From NCBI GenBank assembly GCA_963843535.1, contig CAWJKU010000002.1, positions 62,001 through 126,000 of the forward strand: 64,000 bases of DNA, given 5' to 3'. Numbering within the stretch: the stretch's first letter is position 1; each line of letters begins with the position of its first letter. A program made the translations under genes and the position numbers. The notes below the pieces were generated by a model. The model worked only from the letters and a program-made list of their open reading frames with translations, did no database searches and was not told the origin of the DNA. Positions 9,180 to 18,679 of this stretch are shown here, piece by piece. The stretch is from CAVUNY01 sp963843535 (lineage in GTDB: Bacteria > Chloroflexota > Anaerolineae > Anaerolineales > Anaerolineaceae).

Positions 9180-9942
9180 ATTTATCATCCTTTGCCGGTT
9201 CGACCGGCAGAGGTTTCTGGGCAGGCCCCTGGCGTTTACCGAGCTGCCACAGACTAAAAGCCAGAATGGTCCAGGCAATCACCTGGGCAATGTGAACGCC
9301 TCCCAAAAGGGTGGTTGAATCTCCGCGGAAAAATTCGAAAAACAACCGGGCCAGGGCAGAAAGCGCCAGAAATGCCCAGAAAAGTGTTCCACCTTGAGTT
9401 GACCTTTGTTTTCGGGTGTTTAAAGCCACAGCAATCAGGAGCGCTGCCGCCATTTCGTATAGTTGAACCGGATAGCGCGGCTGTCCCCATAAATTTATGG
9501 ATAAAAGCATTTGTACTGGCGCGCCAAACGCATCGCCCGATGCAAAGTTCGCCAGATGATTAAAAATCATAAAAATACTGAAACCTGATGCCAGCGTATC
9601 CAGGGTTTCCCAAACAGGCATTGATTTTCGCTGGACATAAATAATACCGGCGATCAGCCCAATGAGCAGGCCGGCTTCACCGTTCAACATGGTCAGAGTG
9701 AAGCTGAAAATATTTAATGGACTGGCGATAAAGATTGAACTGTATTGAATGACATAAGTCAGGCGGGCACCTAGGATCCCGGCTATCAGACTGATCAGAA
9801 CCAGATTGTAAAGATGGTTAGAATCGATCGATAACCGGGAGGAAGTACGTTCAGATGCAGTTAATCCCAGCCATATCCCCAATAAAATTAAAAGGCCTGG
9901 GGTTTGGAGGGCTAAAGGGCCAATCTGCAGGACCGGAAGCAT
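9169..9942 (-). CDS. lgt: Divergent prolipoprotein diacylglyceryl transferase (Lgt) homologue
   Basis: This integral membrane protein (257 residues, about seven hydrophobic segments) resembles Lgt, which attaches diacylglycerol to the lipobox cysteine of prolipoproteins. Recognisable parts are the LIGLIAG segment, HLANFASGDAFGAP in place of the usual GRxGNFxNGExxG, PRYPVQLYE in place of PRHPSQLYE, and FFEFFRGD with the essential C-terminal arginine. The conserved His of the HGG motif and the Arg of GRxGN are replaced, so function is uncertain. The start codon overlaps the stop of the thioredoxin-like gene (TAATG). True lipoproteins occur in this window, so the cell must have some Lgt. Confidence 0.72.
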   Translation of the reverse strand: MLPVLQIGPLALQTPGLLILLGIWLGLTASERTSSRLSIDSNHLYNLVLISLIAGILGARLTYVIQYSSIFIASPLNIFSFTLTMLNGEAGLLIGLIAGIIYVQRKSMPVWETLDTLASGFSIFMIFNHLANFASGDAFGAPVQMLLSINLWGQPRYPVQLYEMAAALLIAVALNTRKQRSTQGGTLFWAFLALSALARLFFEFFRGDSTTLLGGVHIAQVIAWTILAFSLWQLGKRQGPAQKPLPVEPAKDDKYAA

Positions 9943-10508
9943 TATCGTCCACCTTCCTGGATGGCGGTGATTTGAGCCTGGATCATCGCTTCGGTTAATG
10001 GGCCGCCAATGGTCACATTTTGGATGATTCCTCTGCCGTCAATAAAGAAAGTGGTCGGCAAGGCGCGCACCTGGTAAGCATGGGTGACGTTGCCACTGGT
10101 GTCAAGCAATACCGGATATCGCAGGTTGTATTCCTTCACAAATTGAGCAACCTTGACCGGGTCATCCTGGATGGTGCTATTAACGGCCAAAATCGCAACT
10201 TCGCCCTCAGGCTGGTAGGAATCATATGCTTTTTGTAAGGCAGGCATTTCACTTTTACAAAATGCGCACCAGGTTGTCCAGAGATTCAGTACGACTACCT
10301 TCCCTTTAAAATCCTGGAGAGAGATCATTCGCCCCTGCATATCCTGCAGAGAAAATTCTGGCGCCAGAAAACCCTGGCGGGGCGCAGGTATAAGACCCTG
10401 GGTCGTGCTGGTCGACTGCAGAGACGTAATTCCTATCCAGGCCAGTCCGCAGACCAGAACGAGGATTGAAAAATATTTCCAATGATTTTGCTTGAAAAAT
10501 AAGTCCAT
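9942..10508 (-). CDS. TlpA/ResA-like membrane-anchored thioredoxin
   Basis: A thiol-disulfide oxidoreductase on the outer face of the membrane, of the type used in cytochrome c maturation or extracytoplasmic disulfide exchange. The N-terminal transmembrane anchor covers about residues 11-30. The thioredoxin domain follows, with the active site WCAFC (Cys81 and Cys84) after VVVLNLWTTW and the cis-proline segment ALPTTFFID. The AhpC/TSA-like APEFSLQD start is typical of ResA. An in-frame TTG at 10526 with a GGA site is an alternative start that adds six residues. It is the first gene of the tlpA-lgt-folM-folB-folK string. Confidence 0.88.
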   Translation of the reverse strand: MDLFFKQNHWKYFSILVLVCGLAWIGITSLQSTSTTQGLIPAPRQGFLAPEFSLQDMQGRMISLQDFKGKVVVLNLWTTWCAFCKSEMPALQKAYDSYQPEGEVAILAVNSTIQDDPVKVAQFVKEYNLRYPVLLDTSGNVTHAYQVRALPTTFFIDGRGIIQNVTIGGPLTEAMIQAQITAIQEGGR

Positions 10509-10652
10509 CGCCAGGAGCCAGCCCAATCTGTTCCAATCCTAAATGTGAAGCAGTTGGATGTCAAGATAATGATTAACATGATTTTTATGAAAAGGTGTTA
10601 AAATACCCTTTAAATCTAAATTCTTGAGTTTCAAATATGAAAGGAAGAATCA

Positions 10653-10859
10653 ATGAACACGGTTACTTATACAATCCCTAATATTTCCTGCCATCATTGC
10701 GTACATACGATCTCTATGGAGCTTGGCGATTTGCCAGGAGTGAAAGCAGTCCAAGGCGATGTCGATACCAAACAGGTGGTAGTTACTTTTGAGTCCCCGG
10801 TCACAACCGAGGAACTGGTTAAAGTATTGACGGAGATCGATTATCCTCCGGCGAAATAA
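10653..10859 (+). CDS. Heavy-metal-associated (CopZ-like) copper chaperone
   Basis: This 68-residue single-domain HMA protein has the metal site ISCHHCVHTI (Cys13 and Cys16) and a ferredoxin-like beta-alpha-beta fold. It would bind Cu(I) or a similar soft metal in the cytoplasm and pass it to a P-type ATPase, none of which is encoded nearby. The ATG follows an AAAGGAAG site. The gene is monocistronic, with an unrelated gene downstream after 290 bases. Confidence 0.9.
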   Translation: MNTVTYTIPNISCHHCVHTISMELGDLPGVKAVQGDVDTKQVVVTFESPVTTEELVKVLTEIDYPPAK

Positions 10860-10950
10860 TCATCAATAATCCCGAAAACATGAATCGCCTCGAAATTAAT
10901 TATCGCGGTTTGTCTGTCGTTTAATTCAATCACCCTCCCACCCTCTGACC

Positions 10951-11063
10951 CCCGCCCAAATTTGGGCGGGGAAGTTATTACAAATGAGGGTTCAGACTGG
11001 CTTTGCCTAACTGAACCCCCGTTTTATGTCGACCACCAAATATCGAGATTCGGGGTGTGTCAT
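10951..11063. repeat. Palindromic intergenic element upstream of transketolase
   Basis: The 290-base gap between the copper chaperone and transketolase holds three structures. 10951-10970 is a perfect 20-base palindrome (CCCGCCCAAATTTGGGCGGG). 10988-11018 is a hairpin with arms GGGTTCAG and CTGAACCC. 11046-11063 (AGATTCGGGGTGTGTCAT) is identical to the right end of the element at 13181-13441, on the other side of transketolase. It may be a degraded copy of that element, or may act as a terminator for the upstream gene. Confidence 0.6.
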
Positions 11064-11149
11064 TTTTGGATTAATAGCCATTACTTGAATTATTGATACA
11101 CATCACTGATGGTAAAATTAGGTAAACTAGTTTCCGAAAGGGTACGTCT

Positions 11150-13165
11150 ATGCCTGATCCAATAGAACTGCAAAATCGAGCCATTAATACAATTCGCTTT
11201 CTTTCTGCCGATGGTGTGCAACAGGCGAATTCCGGTCATCCCGGATTACCAATGGGAGCTGCGGCAATCGCTTATACGATTTGGACGCGCCACCTGAAAT
11301 TTAATCCCATGAATCCGGATTGGTTTGACCGCGACCGTTTTATCCTTTCAGGCGGACATGGATCCATGCTGTTATACAGCCTGTTATACCTGACCGGATT
11401 TGATCTTCCTCTTGAGGAGCTGAAACGCTTCAGGCAGTGGGGCAGCAAGACTCCCGGGCACCCTGAATATGGGTTGACTCCCGGTGTGGAAACCACTACC
11501 GGCCCTTTGGGACAGGGATTCGCCAATGGTGTGGGAATGGCGATCGCCGAAGCGCACCTGGCGGCGGAATTTAATCGTCCGGGGCACGAAATAATTAACC
11601 ATCATGTTTATGGGATCGTCACCGATGGCGATTTGATGGAAGGTGTTGCCTCAGAGGCCGCTTCACTGGCAGGTCATTTGCGCCTTGGTAAGCTAATCTA
11701 CCTGTATGATGATAACCACATTTCCATTGAAGGCTCGACCGATCTGGCATTTACCGAAGATCGCGGGAAAAGGTTCGAAGCATACGGCTGGCACGTCCAG
11801 CACGTTTCAGATGGAAATGATGTGGAGGCTATTGATAAGGCGATATTGACCGCTAAAAAAGATCCGCGCCCATCCATTATCATGGTTCGGACACAAATTG
11901 GGTATGGCTTGCCGACTCGCGCGGGGACTTCAAAAGCGCACGGTGAAGCTCCAGGTGAAGAAGAGCTAAAAGGAGCGAAGGAAAAATTAGGATGGCCCCT
12001 GGAACCCCGCTTCTACGTCCCGGATGATGTGCTGATGTTTTATCGAAAATCGGTCGAATGCGGGCAGGAATGGGAATTGGAACATAAAAAACGCCTTGCC
12101 GCCTACGCAAAGGAATTTCCCGAACTGGCTAAGAACCTTGATGCGCGGTTAACAAACAAGCTTCCTGATGGCTGGCAAAAAGGGCTACCAATTTTTCCAC
12201 CCGATGTGAAAGGGGTGCCGACCCGTTCCGCTTCACAAAAATTATTATTAGCGTTGGGCGATAACCTTCTGGCATTAATGGGAGGGGCCGCTGACCTTTC
12301 ACCGTCGACCAATACCCTGCTACCTAACACAGTAGATTTCCAGGCCGGGACGCCCCAGGGTCGAAATATGCATTTTGGAGTGCGTGAGCACGGGATGGGC
12401 GCTATTGTTAACGGAATGGCCTACCATAAGGGTGTGATCCCTTACGGAGCTACGTTCTTAGTTTTTTCTGATTACATGCGGCCCGCGATCCGGATTTCGG
12501 CAATTTCCGACCTGGGATCGATCTGGATATTTACTCATGACAGCATTGGCCTGGGCGAAGATGGCCCTACCCACCAACCGGTTGAACACCTGGCATCGCT
12601 GCGGACGATCCCGAAGCTGGTGGTGATCCGTCCTGGCGATGCGAATGAGGTGCGGGAAGCGTGGATTGAAGCTGTCCAGCGGAGGCATGCTCCTACAGCG
12701 CTATTGCTCACGCGCCAGGTCGTCACAGTACAGGATCGAAGTGTTTTTGCACCGGCGGAAGGCCTGCACCGGGGAGCCTATGTCCTCGCTGACCTGGGCA
12801 GCGCAAAACCCGAGATTATTCTGATGGCATCCGGATCCGAAGTTCAGCTAATAGTAGAAGCCGGTTATAGACTGGTAGAAGAAGGAGTGAACGTCCGCCT
12901 GGTGTCGTTCCCAAGTTGGGAATTGTTTGAGAAACAAGATCAGATGTATCGCGACGAGGTGCTTTTACCAGATGTGAAATACCGGCTGGCAGTTGAGGCT
13001 GGAGTGATGCAGGGCTGGGAACGGTACATCGGTGACAAAGGGAAATTGATTGGAATGACGGGCTATGGGGCCTCGGCGCCGTATAAAATCTTGTTCGAGC
13101 AATATGGATTTACCAGCGTGAATGTGACCAATACGGCAAAATTAATGCTCGGAATCAATGACTGA
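11150..13165 (+). CDS. tkt: Transketolase
   Basis: This thiamine-diphosphate enzyme of the non-oxidative pentose phosphate pathway moves two-carbon units between ketose and aldose phosphates. The 671-residue protein has the three usual domains. The N-terminus contains [12 protein letters not shown] and [14 protein letters not shown]. The ThDP/Mg site is [19 protein letters not shown] followed by DDN. The pyrimidine-binding domain contains [16 protein letters not shown] with the catalytic Glu. The middle contains [27 protein letters not shown] site precedes the ATG. It precedes the tal-pgi fusion in the same direction, so three pentose/hexose phosphate activities are grouped here, separated only by a repeat element. 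Confidence 0.97.
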   Translation: MPDPIELQNRAINTIRFLSADGVQQANSGHPGLPMGAAAIAYTIWTRHLKFNPMNPDWFDRDRFILSGGHGSMLLYSLLYLTGFDLPLEELKRFRQWGSKTPGHPEYGLTPGVETTTGPLGQGFANGVGMAIAEAHLAAEFNRPGHEIINHHVYGIVTDGDLMEGVASEAASLAGHLRLGKLIYLYDDNHISIEGSTDLAFTEDRGKRFEAYGWHVQHVSDGNDVEAIDKAILTAKKDPRPSIIMVRTQIGYGLPTRAGTSKAHGEAPGEEELKGAKEKLGWPLEPRFYVPDDVLMFYRKSVECGQEWELEHKKRLAAYAKEFPELAKNLDARLTNKLPDGWQKGLPIFPPDVKGVPTRSASQKLLLALGDNLLALMGGAADLSPSTNTLLPNTVDFQAGTPQGRNMHFGVREHGMGAIVNGMAYHKGVIPYGATFLVFSDYMRPAIRISAISDLGSIWIFTHDSIGLGEDGPTHQPVEHLASLRTIPKLVVIRPGDANEVREAWIEAVQRRHAPTALLLTRQVVTVQDRSVFAPAEGLHRGAYVLADLGSAKPEIILMASGSEVQLIVEAGYRLVEEGVNVRLVSFPSWELFEKQDQMYRDEVLLPDVKYRLAVEAGVMQGWERYIGDKGKLIGMTGYGASAPYKILFEQYGFTSVNVTNTAKLMLGIND

Positions 13166-13180
13166 TCAAACCATCAACAC

Positions 13181-13441
13181 TATGACACACCCTGGAATTA
13201 ATCTTCGGGCATTGTCTCGACAATCTACCTATCCCCCAGTCCCCTTCCCTAGAGGGAAGGGGGCTAAAATCAAGAGGTTTGGGGATAATTTGCGGCGAGA
13301 CGCCGCAAATTATCCCCGATTTCTCTTTCTCCCCGCCCCACCGCTTCGGCCACCCGAAGGGGTATGGGGGCGGGGTTGGGGGTGGGGGAGCTCTTGTTCG
13401 TCATGGACACACCCCGATTATTAGATTCGGGGTGTGTCATA
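13181..13441. repeat. MITE-like palindromic element with 12-bp terminal inverted repeats
   Basis: This fills the 307-base gap between tkt and tal-pgi. The ends are TATGACACACCC (13181-13192) and GGGTGTGTCATA (13430-13441), perfect inverted repeats that begin and end with TA. Inside are a hairpin of CCCTTCCC/GGGAAGGG type near 13240-13263, a long hairpin with 16-base perfect arms GGGGATAATTTGCGGC and GCCGCAAATTATCCCC around GAGAC (about 13283-13319), and a terminal hairpin with arms GACACACCCCGA and TCGGGGTGTGTC (13406-13438). Open frames across it are low-complexity and not credible. It looks like a non-autonomous mobile element that may also terminate or process the transcript. Confidence 0.65.
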
Positions 13442-13472
13442 TTGAGAAATTTGTGAGGATTGGAGGTAAGCT

Positions 13473-16250
13473 ATGAACCGGATTCAGAAATTACACGATC
13501 TTGGTCAATCCATCTGGTACGATAACATCCAACGCAGGCTTCTCGAAAATGGCGATTTAGAGAATCTGATCAATCGGGGTGATATCCGGGGTGTAACCTC
13601 TAATCCGAGCATTTTCAATAATGCAATCGCAAATTCAGATGATTACAATGCCGCGTTAAGACCGATGGCATATGCTGGTTGGTCTGCAGATGAAATCTTT
13701 TATCAATTAGCAGTGGAGGATATTCGGGCTGCAGCCGATCTCTTCCGGCCTTTGTATGAAAAAACTGGTGGGGGAGATGGTTTTGTCAGTCTCGAAGTAA
13801 GCCCGAAACTGGCTCACGACTCAGAAAAAACCGCTTTAGAGGCAAAACGTCTCTGGGATTGGGTTAACCGCCCAAACCTGATGGTCAAAATACCGGCAAC
13901 CGTCGAAGGGTTATCCGCGATTCGTAAATCGATTGCTGCCGGAGTAAACATTAATGTGACCTTGATTTTTTCACTGGTACGCTACGCGGCAGTGCTGGAT
14001 GCTTTTATGAGCGGTATCGAAGACCGTCTCGCTTTGGGAAAGCCGGTAAATAATATTGCTTCGGTGGCGTCATTCTTCGTTTCGCGCGTAGATACCAAAG
14101 TTGACAGTTTGTTGGAAACGATTATCCGAAGCGAAGGCATTGATGCTGGCAGGGCATCCCGGCTGTTAGGCAAAGCGGCGATTGCAAATGCCCGATTGGC
14201 CTATGAACTGTTTTTAGAGACAATTAACTCTGACCGTTTTAAGAAAATCGAGCGTGAGGGCGGACAAAAGCAACGGCCATTGTGGGCATCAACCAGCACA
14301 AAGAATCCTGCATACCGCGATGTGATTTATGTTGAAGATTTAATCGGTCCGCACACGGTTAACACGATGCCGCAGCAGACTCTCGACGCATTTCGCGAGC
14401 ATGGCGAATCCGCTGTGACGATCTCCCGGAACTTAAACCAAGCGCACCAGGAGATAGCCGAAATCGAGGCGCTGGGAATCGCGATGAGTACCGTCACCAG
14501 GGAATTGGAGGATGAAGGCGTGAAATCCTTTGCCGATGCCTTCGAAGCCATGCTCAAGGCGATCGAAGCGCGCCGTAAATCCGCAGTGGCAGAACTCGGA
14601 CCGCTGAATAAATCAATCCAAAAACGCATCCAGAACCTGGAGGATATCCATTTTTCAACGCGAATAGCCGCCAAAGATGCAGATCTATGGACGAAGGAAA
14701 CTGCCGGACAGGTAGAAATCCGCAAACGGTTAGGGTGGCTGAATGCCGCTGAAGTCAGCCGCGGACTATTGCCCGAGCTTTTGCCATTTTTACAGGGCTG
14801 CCAGGTCGACGGATTGACTCATGCTCTGCTGTTAGGAATGGGCGGTTCTTCCCTTGCGCCAGAGGTGATGGCCTTAACGTTCGGTGTGCGCGAGCAAGAC
14901 GGACAGGTGGGGCTGGATTTGGCAATTCTCGATTCGACGGATCCGGCCCAGGTTCGGGCTGCCGCAGCCCGGTCACCAATTGAAACCACGTTATATATCG
15001 TTGCCAGCAAGTCGGGCACGACCGGTGAAATCAATGCGTTTTTCGATTTCTTCTGGGCCAGAGCCAAAAGACGAGCAGGGCGGCAGGCAGGGCGCCATTT
15101 TATTGCGATTACTGATCCCGGCACGGCATTGGATAAATTGGCTCAAGAGCGTGGTTTCCGCCATATCTTTCGGGCTGATCCTAATGTTGGCGGAAGATAT
15201 TCGGCTTTGACAGCGTTTGGAGTGGTTCCAGCGGGTCTCCTGGGATTAGATTTAGAGAGGTTTTTCACTCACAGCGAGATGGTCTCACGCCAATGCCTGC
15301 CAGAAATACCTTCCGGCCGCAATCCCGGGTTGGTGCTTGGCGCCATATTTGGCGAAGCTGCCCTAAATGGGCGAGACAAATTAACCCTGTTGGCGGATCC
15401 GGAATTGGCTTCAGTTGGTTCCTGGATTGAGCAATTAATTGCGGAAAGCAGTGGTAAGAACGGAAAAGGGATTATCCCCATCGACCTGGAGCCGCCGGTC
15501 AAGGTTGACCAGTATGGAGAAGATCGCCTATTTATTTACCTGAGGCAAAGCGGCTCCCTGGACAAATTATCCTCAAAGTTGAAAAAAGGAGGCCATCCGG
15601 TCATCCAGCTTGACTTCCGCGATGAATATGATTTGCCTGGCCTATTTTATTTGTGGGAATATGCCACCGCGGTGGCTTGCTCAATCCTTGGGGTGAATGC
15701 ATTTGACCAACCTGATGTTCAGGATAGTAAAGACCGGACTCATGACAAGGTAAATGCTTTTCGTCAGCAGGGGCATCTGGATGAAGGCCAACCAGACTGG
15801 AAGGGACCTGATGGAACGGCTTTTGGTGAGGTAAGCGCCGCCATGGAAAAAGCCAAATCTGTTGACGAACTGATTGCGAAATTCTTAGAGCAAGTTAAAG
15901 CCGGAGATTACGTGGCGATCAATGCCTACGTTCCGCGTAATTTCCAAACATTCAGCCGGCTGCAGAAGTTACGCAAAGGCATCCAGCGCATAACCAGAAC
16001 GGCGACAACCCTGGGGTTCGGACCGCGATTTCAGCACTCTACGGGCCAGCTGCATAAAGGCGGCCCAGACAGCGGCGTTATTATCCAAATCACCATGGAT
16101 TCCACGAAGGATATCGATATCCCGGAGGAAAGCATCACTTTTGGCGTGTTTGAACGGGCGCAAGCGTTAGGTGATTTGGAAGCGCTGCTGGCGAGAGGTA
16201 AAAGAGCCCTGCGCATTCATATGAACCAGGGCAAATTCCCGGTGCTATAA
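13473..16250 (+). CDS. Bifunctional transaldolase / glucose-6-phosphate isomerase
   Basis: A 925-residue fusion. The first 370 residues are transaldolase: the start IQKLHDLGQSIWYDNIQR, the TSNPSIF motif, the Schiff-base lysine in NLMVKIPAT, and RPLWASTSTKNPAYRD. Residues from about 400 to the end are a phosphoglucose isomerase with SIS motifs: GMGGSSLAPEV, the SKSGTTGEINA loop, GGRYSALTAFG and a C-terminal QHSTGQLHKGGPD segment. It links glycolysis with the pentose phosphate pathway, matching the upstream transketolase. GGAGG lies seven bases before the ATG. The fusion is a known architecture in some bacteria. Convergent with the ROK kinase gene across a hairpin. Confidence 0.95.
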   Translation: MNRIQKLHDLGQSIWYDNIQRRLLENGDLENLINRGDIRGVTSNPSIFNNAIANSDDYNAALRPMAYAGWSADEIFYQLAVEDIRAAADLFRPLYEKTGGGDGFVSLEVSPKLAHDSEKTALEAKRLWDWVNRPNLMVKIPATVEGLSAIRKSIAAGVNINVTLIFSLVRYAAVLDAFMSGIEDRLALGKPVNNIASVASFFVSRVDTKVDSLLETIIRSEGIDAGRASRLLGKAAIANARLAYELFLETINSDRFKKIEREGGQKQRPLWASTSTKNPAYRDVIYVEDLIGPHTVNTMPQQTLDAFREHGESAVTISRNLNQAHQEIAEIEALGIAMSTVTRELEDEGVKSFADAFEAMLKAIEARRKSAVAELGPLNKSIQKRIQNLEDIHFSTRIAAKDADLWTKETAGQVEIRKRLGWLNAAEVSRGLLPELLPFLQGCQVDGLTHALLLGMGGSSLAPEVMALTFGVREQDGQVGLDLAILDSTDPAQVRAAAARSPIETTLYIVASKSGTTGEINAFFDFFWARAKRRAGRQAGRHFIAITDPGTALDKLAQERGFRHIFRADPNVGGRYSALTAFGVVPAGLLGLDLERFFTHSEMVSRQCLPEIPSGRNPGLVLGAIFGEAALNGRDKLTLLADPELASVGSWIEQLIAESSGKNGKGIIPIDLEPPVKVDQYGEDRLFIYLRQSGSLDKLSSKLKKGGHPVIQLDFRDEYDLPGLFYLWEYATAVACSILGVNAFDQPDVQDSKDRTHDKVNAFRQQGHLDEGQPDWKGPDGTAFGEVSAAMEKAKSVDELIAKFLEQVKAGDYVAINAYVPRNFQTFSRLQKLRKGIQRITRTATTLGFGPRFQHSTGQLHKGGPDSGVIIQITMDSTKDIDIPEESITFGVFERAQALGDLEALLARGKRALRIHMNQGKFPVL

Positions 16251-16263
16251 AAATATTAATATA

Positions 16264-16300
16264 AGCAGGTTCCGACTGGCCTCGCCAGTCGGAACCTGCT
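16264..16300. terminator. Strong hairpin between convergent genes
   Basis: Perfect 16-base arms AGCAGGTTCCGACTGG and CCAGTCGGAACCTGCT enclose a five-base loop. The T-run that follows is short and interrupted, so termination is likely but may be only partial. It separates tal-pgi (plus) from the ROK kinase (minus). Confidence 0.7.
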
Positions 16301-16317
16301 ATTTAAGGCGTTTGTTT

Positions 16318-17199
16318 TTATTTTGCCTGTTGGGCAAGAGCTAAAGCACCCATCATTCCGGAATGGGTGCCCAGTCCTGGGGGAACAATGTATTGGTCGA
16401 TTTGGTCCAGGATTTTTGGCGTTTGAACATATCCATTTAAGAAGGAAAGGGTCTTCTGATGAATTAATGGAAATAAATGAGGCTGCTGCATGACACCGCC
16501 ACCCAAAACAATTCTTTGCGGCGACAGCGTGCAGATAATGGATTGCATTGCCAATGCGATATACGTAGCTTCCAGATCCCAGGCTGGATGGTCCGCAGGT
16601 AGCAGTTCGGCAGGCTGCCCCCAGCGTTTTCGAATAGCCGGTCCTGTAGCGACCCCCTCAAAGCAATTTTCGTGGTAAGGGCAGCTCCCGGAGAATGGAT
16701 CGCGTTGGTAATCGTGAGGTAAGGCGATATGTCCCATTTCGGGGTGAACCAGGCCGTGAAGCGGTTTGCCATTAACCACTGCGCCCCCACCCACACCAGT
16801 GCCGATGGTGAAGTAAACAAAACAGTCTAAACCCTGGCACGCTCCCCAAATCCCTTCTGCGATAGCTGCGGCATTCACATCAGTATCGATCCCCACCGGC
16901 AGGCCCAGCTCGCGCTGGATCCATCCTCTAACGTCAGTATCGATCCACTGGGTTTTGGGGGTTGAGGTGATAAAGCCAAATTTGGGGGATGTTGGTTCGA
17001 GATCCAGTGGACCAAAACAGGCAATCCCGATCGCTGCTAAAGGTTGGAACTGGCGAAAAAAGCTGACCACCTGGCTAAATGTTTCCGAGGGGATTGTGGT
17101 TGGAAACCGGGCCTCCGCGATGATGTTATCAGGATCTGAAGCGACGATACAATTAAATTTCGTGCCACCAGCTTCGATTCCGCCGTACAAATTTGCCAT
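16318..17199 (-). CDS. ROK-family fructokinase
   Basis: A 293-residue cytoplasmic sugar kinase. The ATP phosphate-binding loop is [12 protein letters not shown]; the sugar-site Asp lies in [23 protein letters not shown] is the second phosphate loop. The zinc site is [13 protein letters not shown] followed by [10 protein letters not shown], the pattern seen in bacterial ROK fructokinases of the YdhR/GmuE type rather than glucokinases. The product fructose-6-phosphate feeds directly into the neighbouring transaldolase/isomerase and transketolase. Glucose or mannose specificity is possible but less likely. Confidence 0.85.
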   Translation of the reverse strand: MANLYGGIEAGGTKFNCIVASDPDNIIAEARFPTTIPSETFSQVVSFFRQFQPLAAIGIACFGPLDLEPTSPKFGFITSTPKTQWIDTDVRGWIQRELGLPVGIDTDVNAAAIAEGIWGACQGLDCFVYFTIGTGVGGGAVVNGKPLHGLVHPEMGHIALPHDYQRDPFSGSCPYHENCFEGVATGPAIRKRWGQPAELLPADHPAWDLEATYIALAMQSIICTLSPQRIVLGGGVMQQPHLFPLIHQKTLSFLNGYVQTPKILDQIDQYIVPPGLGTHSGMMGALALAQQAK

Positions 17200-17375
17200 A
17201 TGCCACCTCTTTATTGTTCATTATCTCACAAATAGATTTTTGAATATTTGTCATTTTTTATAAATTAGGAATGTTATCCAACCTCATCCGTCATTTACAG
17301 TATAATTCCTACATTGCTTCTTAGATATTTCTAATCTTGTCTGATTGTTTCATTGTATTATTCCCGGAGGAGTCG

Positions 17376-18560
17376 ATGACCGATATTTTTGCAAAATGCT
17401 CTGAATGGACACTTGCCAAAGAGGCGATGGAATCAGGTATTTATCCCTATTTTATCCCATTGAGTGAGAATGAAGGCACGGAGGTGGTTTATAAAGGGCA
17501 CCGCATGATCATGTGCGGCTCGAATAATTACCTGGGTCTGACCACCCATCCCAAGGTAAGAGAAGCGGCGATTGAAGCTGTCAAACGCTTCGGCACAAGC
17601 TGCACTGGATCGCGTTTCTTAAACGGGACGCTTGAAATGCACCACCAACTCGAGCATGAGCTGGCAGAGTGGGTGGGTAAAGAGGAAGCGCTGGTCTTTT
17701 CGACCGGCATGCAGGTTAATCTGGGCGTGATTAGCGCAATTGTGTGCCGCGGCGATTACGCGATTCTGGATAAAGACGATCACGCCAGCATTGTGGATGG
17801 AACCAGGCTGAGTTATGGGAAAATGGAACGCTTTCGCCATAATGATGTTGCCCATCTCGAAATGGTGCTGAAATCGTTACCTCAGGATAGCGGCAAGCTG
17901 GTTGTAGTGGATGGGCTGTTCAGCATGGGCGGTGACCTGGCGCCACTTCCCGAGTTAATGCCAATCGTTAAAAAATATGGCGCCCGCATCATGATCGATG
18001 ATGCTCATGCCATGGGTGTGATCGGTGGTGGGCGGGGTACCGCGGTTCATTTTGGGTTAAATGACGAAGTTGATCTGGTCATGTCCACCTTCAGCAAGTC
18101 ATTTGCTTCTTTGGGTGGTTTCATTGCCGGCGAGGCAGATGTTGTGAACTATATCAAACACTTCGCCCGTTCGCTAATTTTCAGCGCCAGCATTCCACCG
18201 GCAAATGCCGCCGCCGCTTTGGCTGCATTAAAGGTGATGCGCGAGGAACCAGAACGTATTGCCCGAGTTAATGAAATTGGCGATCGCATGCGCCACGGTT
18301 TGCGCAGCATGGGGTTGAATGCCGGTGCATCGGTGAGCCCGATCATACCAATTCATCTCGGCGATAATGATTTGACTTTTATGTTCTGGAAGTTATTGTG
18401 GGATAACGGGGTATTTGTGAACCCAATCATCTCCCCAGCTGTGCAACCCGGCGATCAAATGCTGCGGACGAGCTATATGGCCACACATACGGATCAGCAG
18501 CTGGATAAAGTGTTGGAAGTCTTCAATAAAGTTGGTAAGGAAGTGGGCGTTATTCATTAA
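17376..18560 (+). CDS. Alpha-oxoamine synthase, serine palmitoyltransferase-like
   Basis: This 394-residue PLP enzyme belongs to the family that condenses an amino acid with an acyl-CoA (SPT, KBL, BioF, HemA). The internal lysine aldimine lies in STFSKSFASLGGF and the PLP aspartate in DDAHAMGVIG. The N-terminal region (KEAMESGIYPYFIPLSENEGTEVVYKG, then GSNNYLGLTTHPKV) and the FGTSCTGSRFLNGTLEMH segment resemble bacterial serine palmitoyltransferases more than BioF or KBL, both of which lack that extension. It would make a 3-keto-sphingoid base. An AGGAG site precedes the ATG. A -10-like TATAAT lies at 17301. No other sphingolipid gene is adjacent, so substrate choice remains inferred. Confidence 0.75.
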   Translation: MTDIFAKCSEWTLAKEAMESGIYPYFIPLSENEGTEVVYKGHRMIMCGSNNYLGLTTHPKVREAAIEAVKRFGTSCTGSRFLNGTLEMHHQLEHELAEWVGKEEALVFSTGMQVNLGVISAIVCRGDYAILDKDDHASIVDGTRLSYGKMERFRHNDVAHLEMVLKSLPQDSGKLVVVDGLFSMGGDLAPLPELMPIVKKYGARIMIDDAHAMGVIGGGRGTAVHFGLNDEVDLVMSTFSKSFASLGGFIAGEADVVNYIKHFARSLIFSASIPPANAAAALAALKVMREEPERIARVNEIGDRMRHGLRSMGLNAGASVSPIIPIHLGDNDLTFMFWKLLWDNGVFVNPIISPAVQPGDQMLRTSYMATHTDQQLDKVLEVFNKVGKEVGVIH

Positions 18561-18588
18561 GCGAATTAAAAAGCAGGTCGCAGATAAA

Positions 18589-18644
18589 AAAAGACCTCCT
18601 GGGAATTGTTGGCGTTTTTGGCGTCAACATCCCGGGAGGTCTTT
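18589..18644. terminator. Long terminator hairpin
   Basis: Arms of about 24 bases (AAAGACCTCCTGGGA... and ...TCCCGGGAGGTCTTT) pair almost perfectly around a T-rich loop. A-rich sequence lies on the left and T residues on the right. It separates the oxoamine synthase gene from the convergent membrane-protein gene. Confidence 0.8.
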
Positions 18645-18679
18645 GAATTGTTAGTGGTAAAGCTATGATCTAAATCAAT

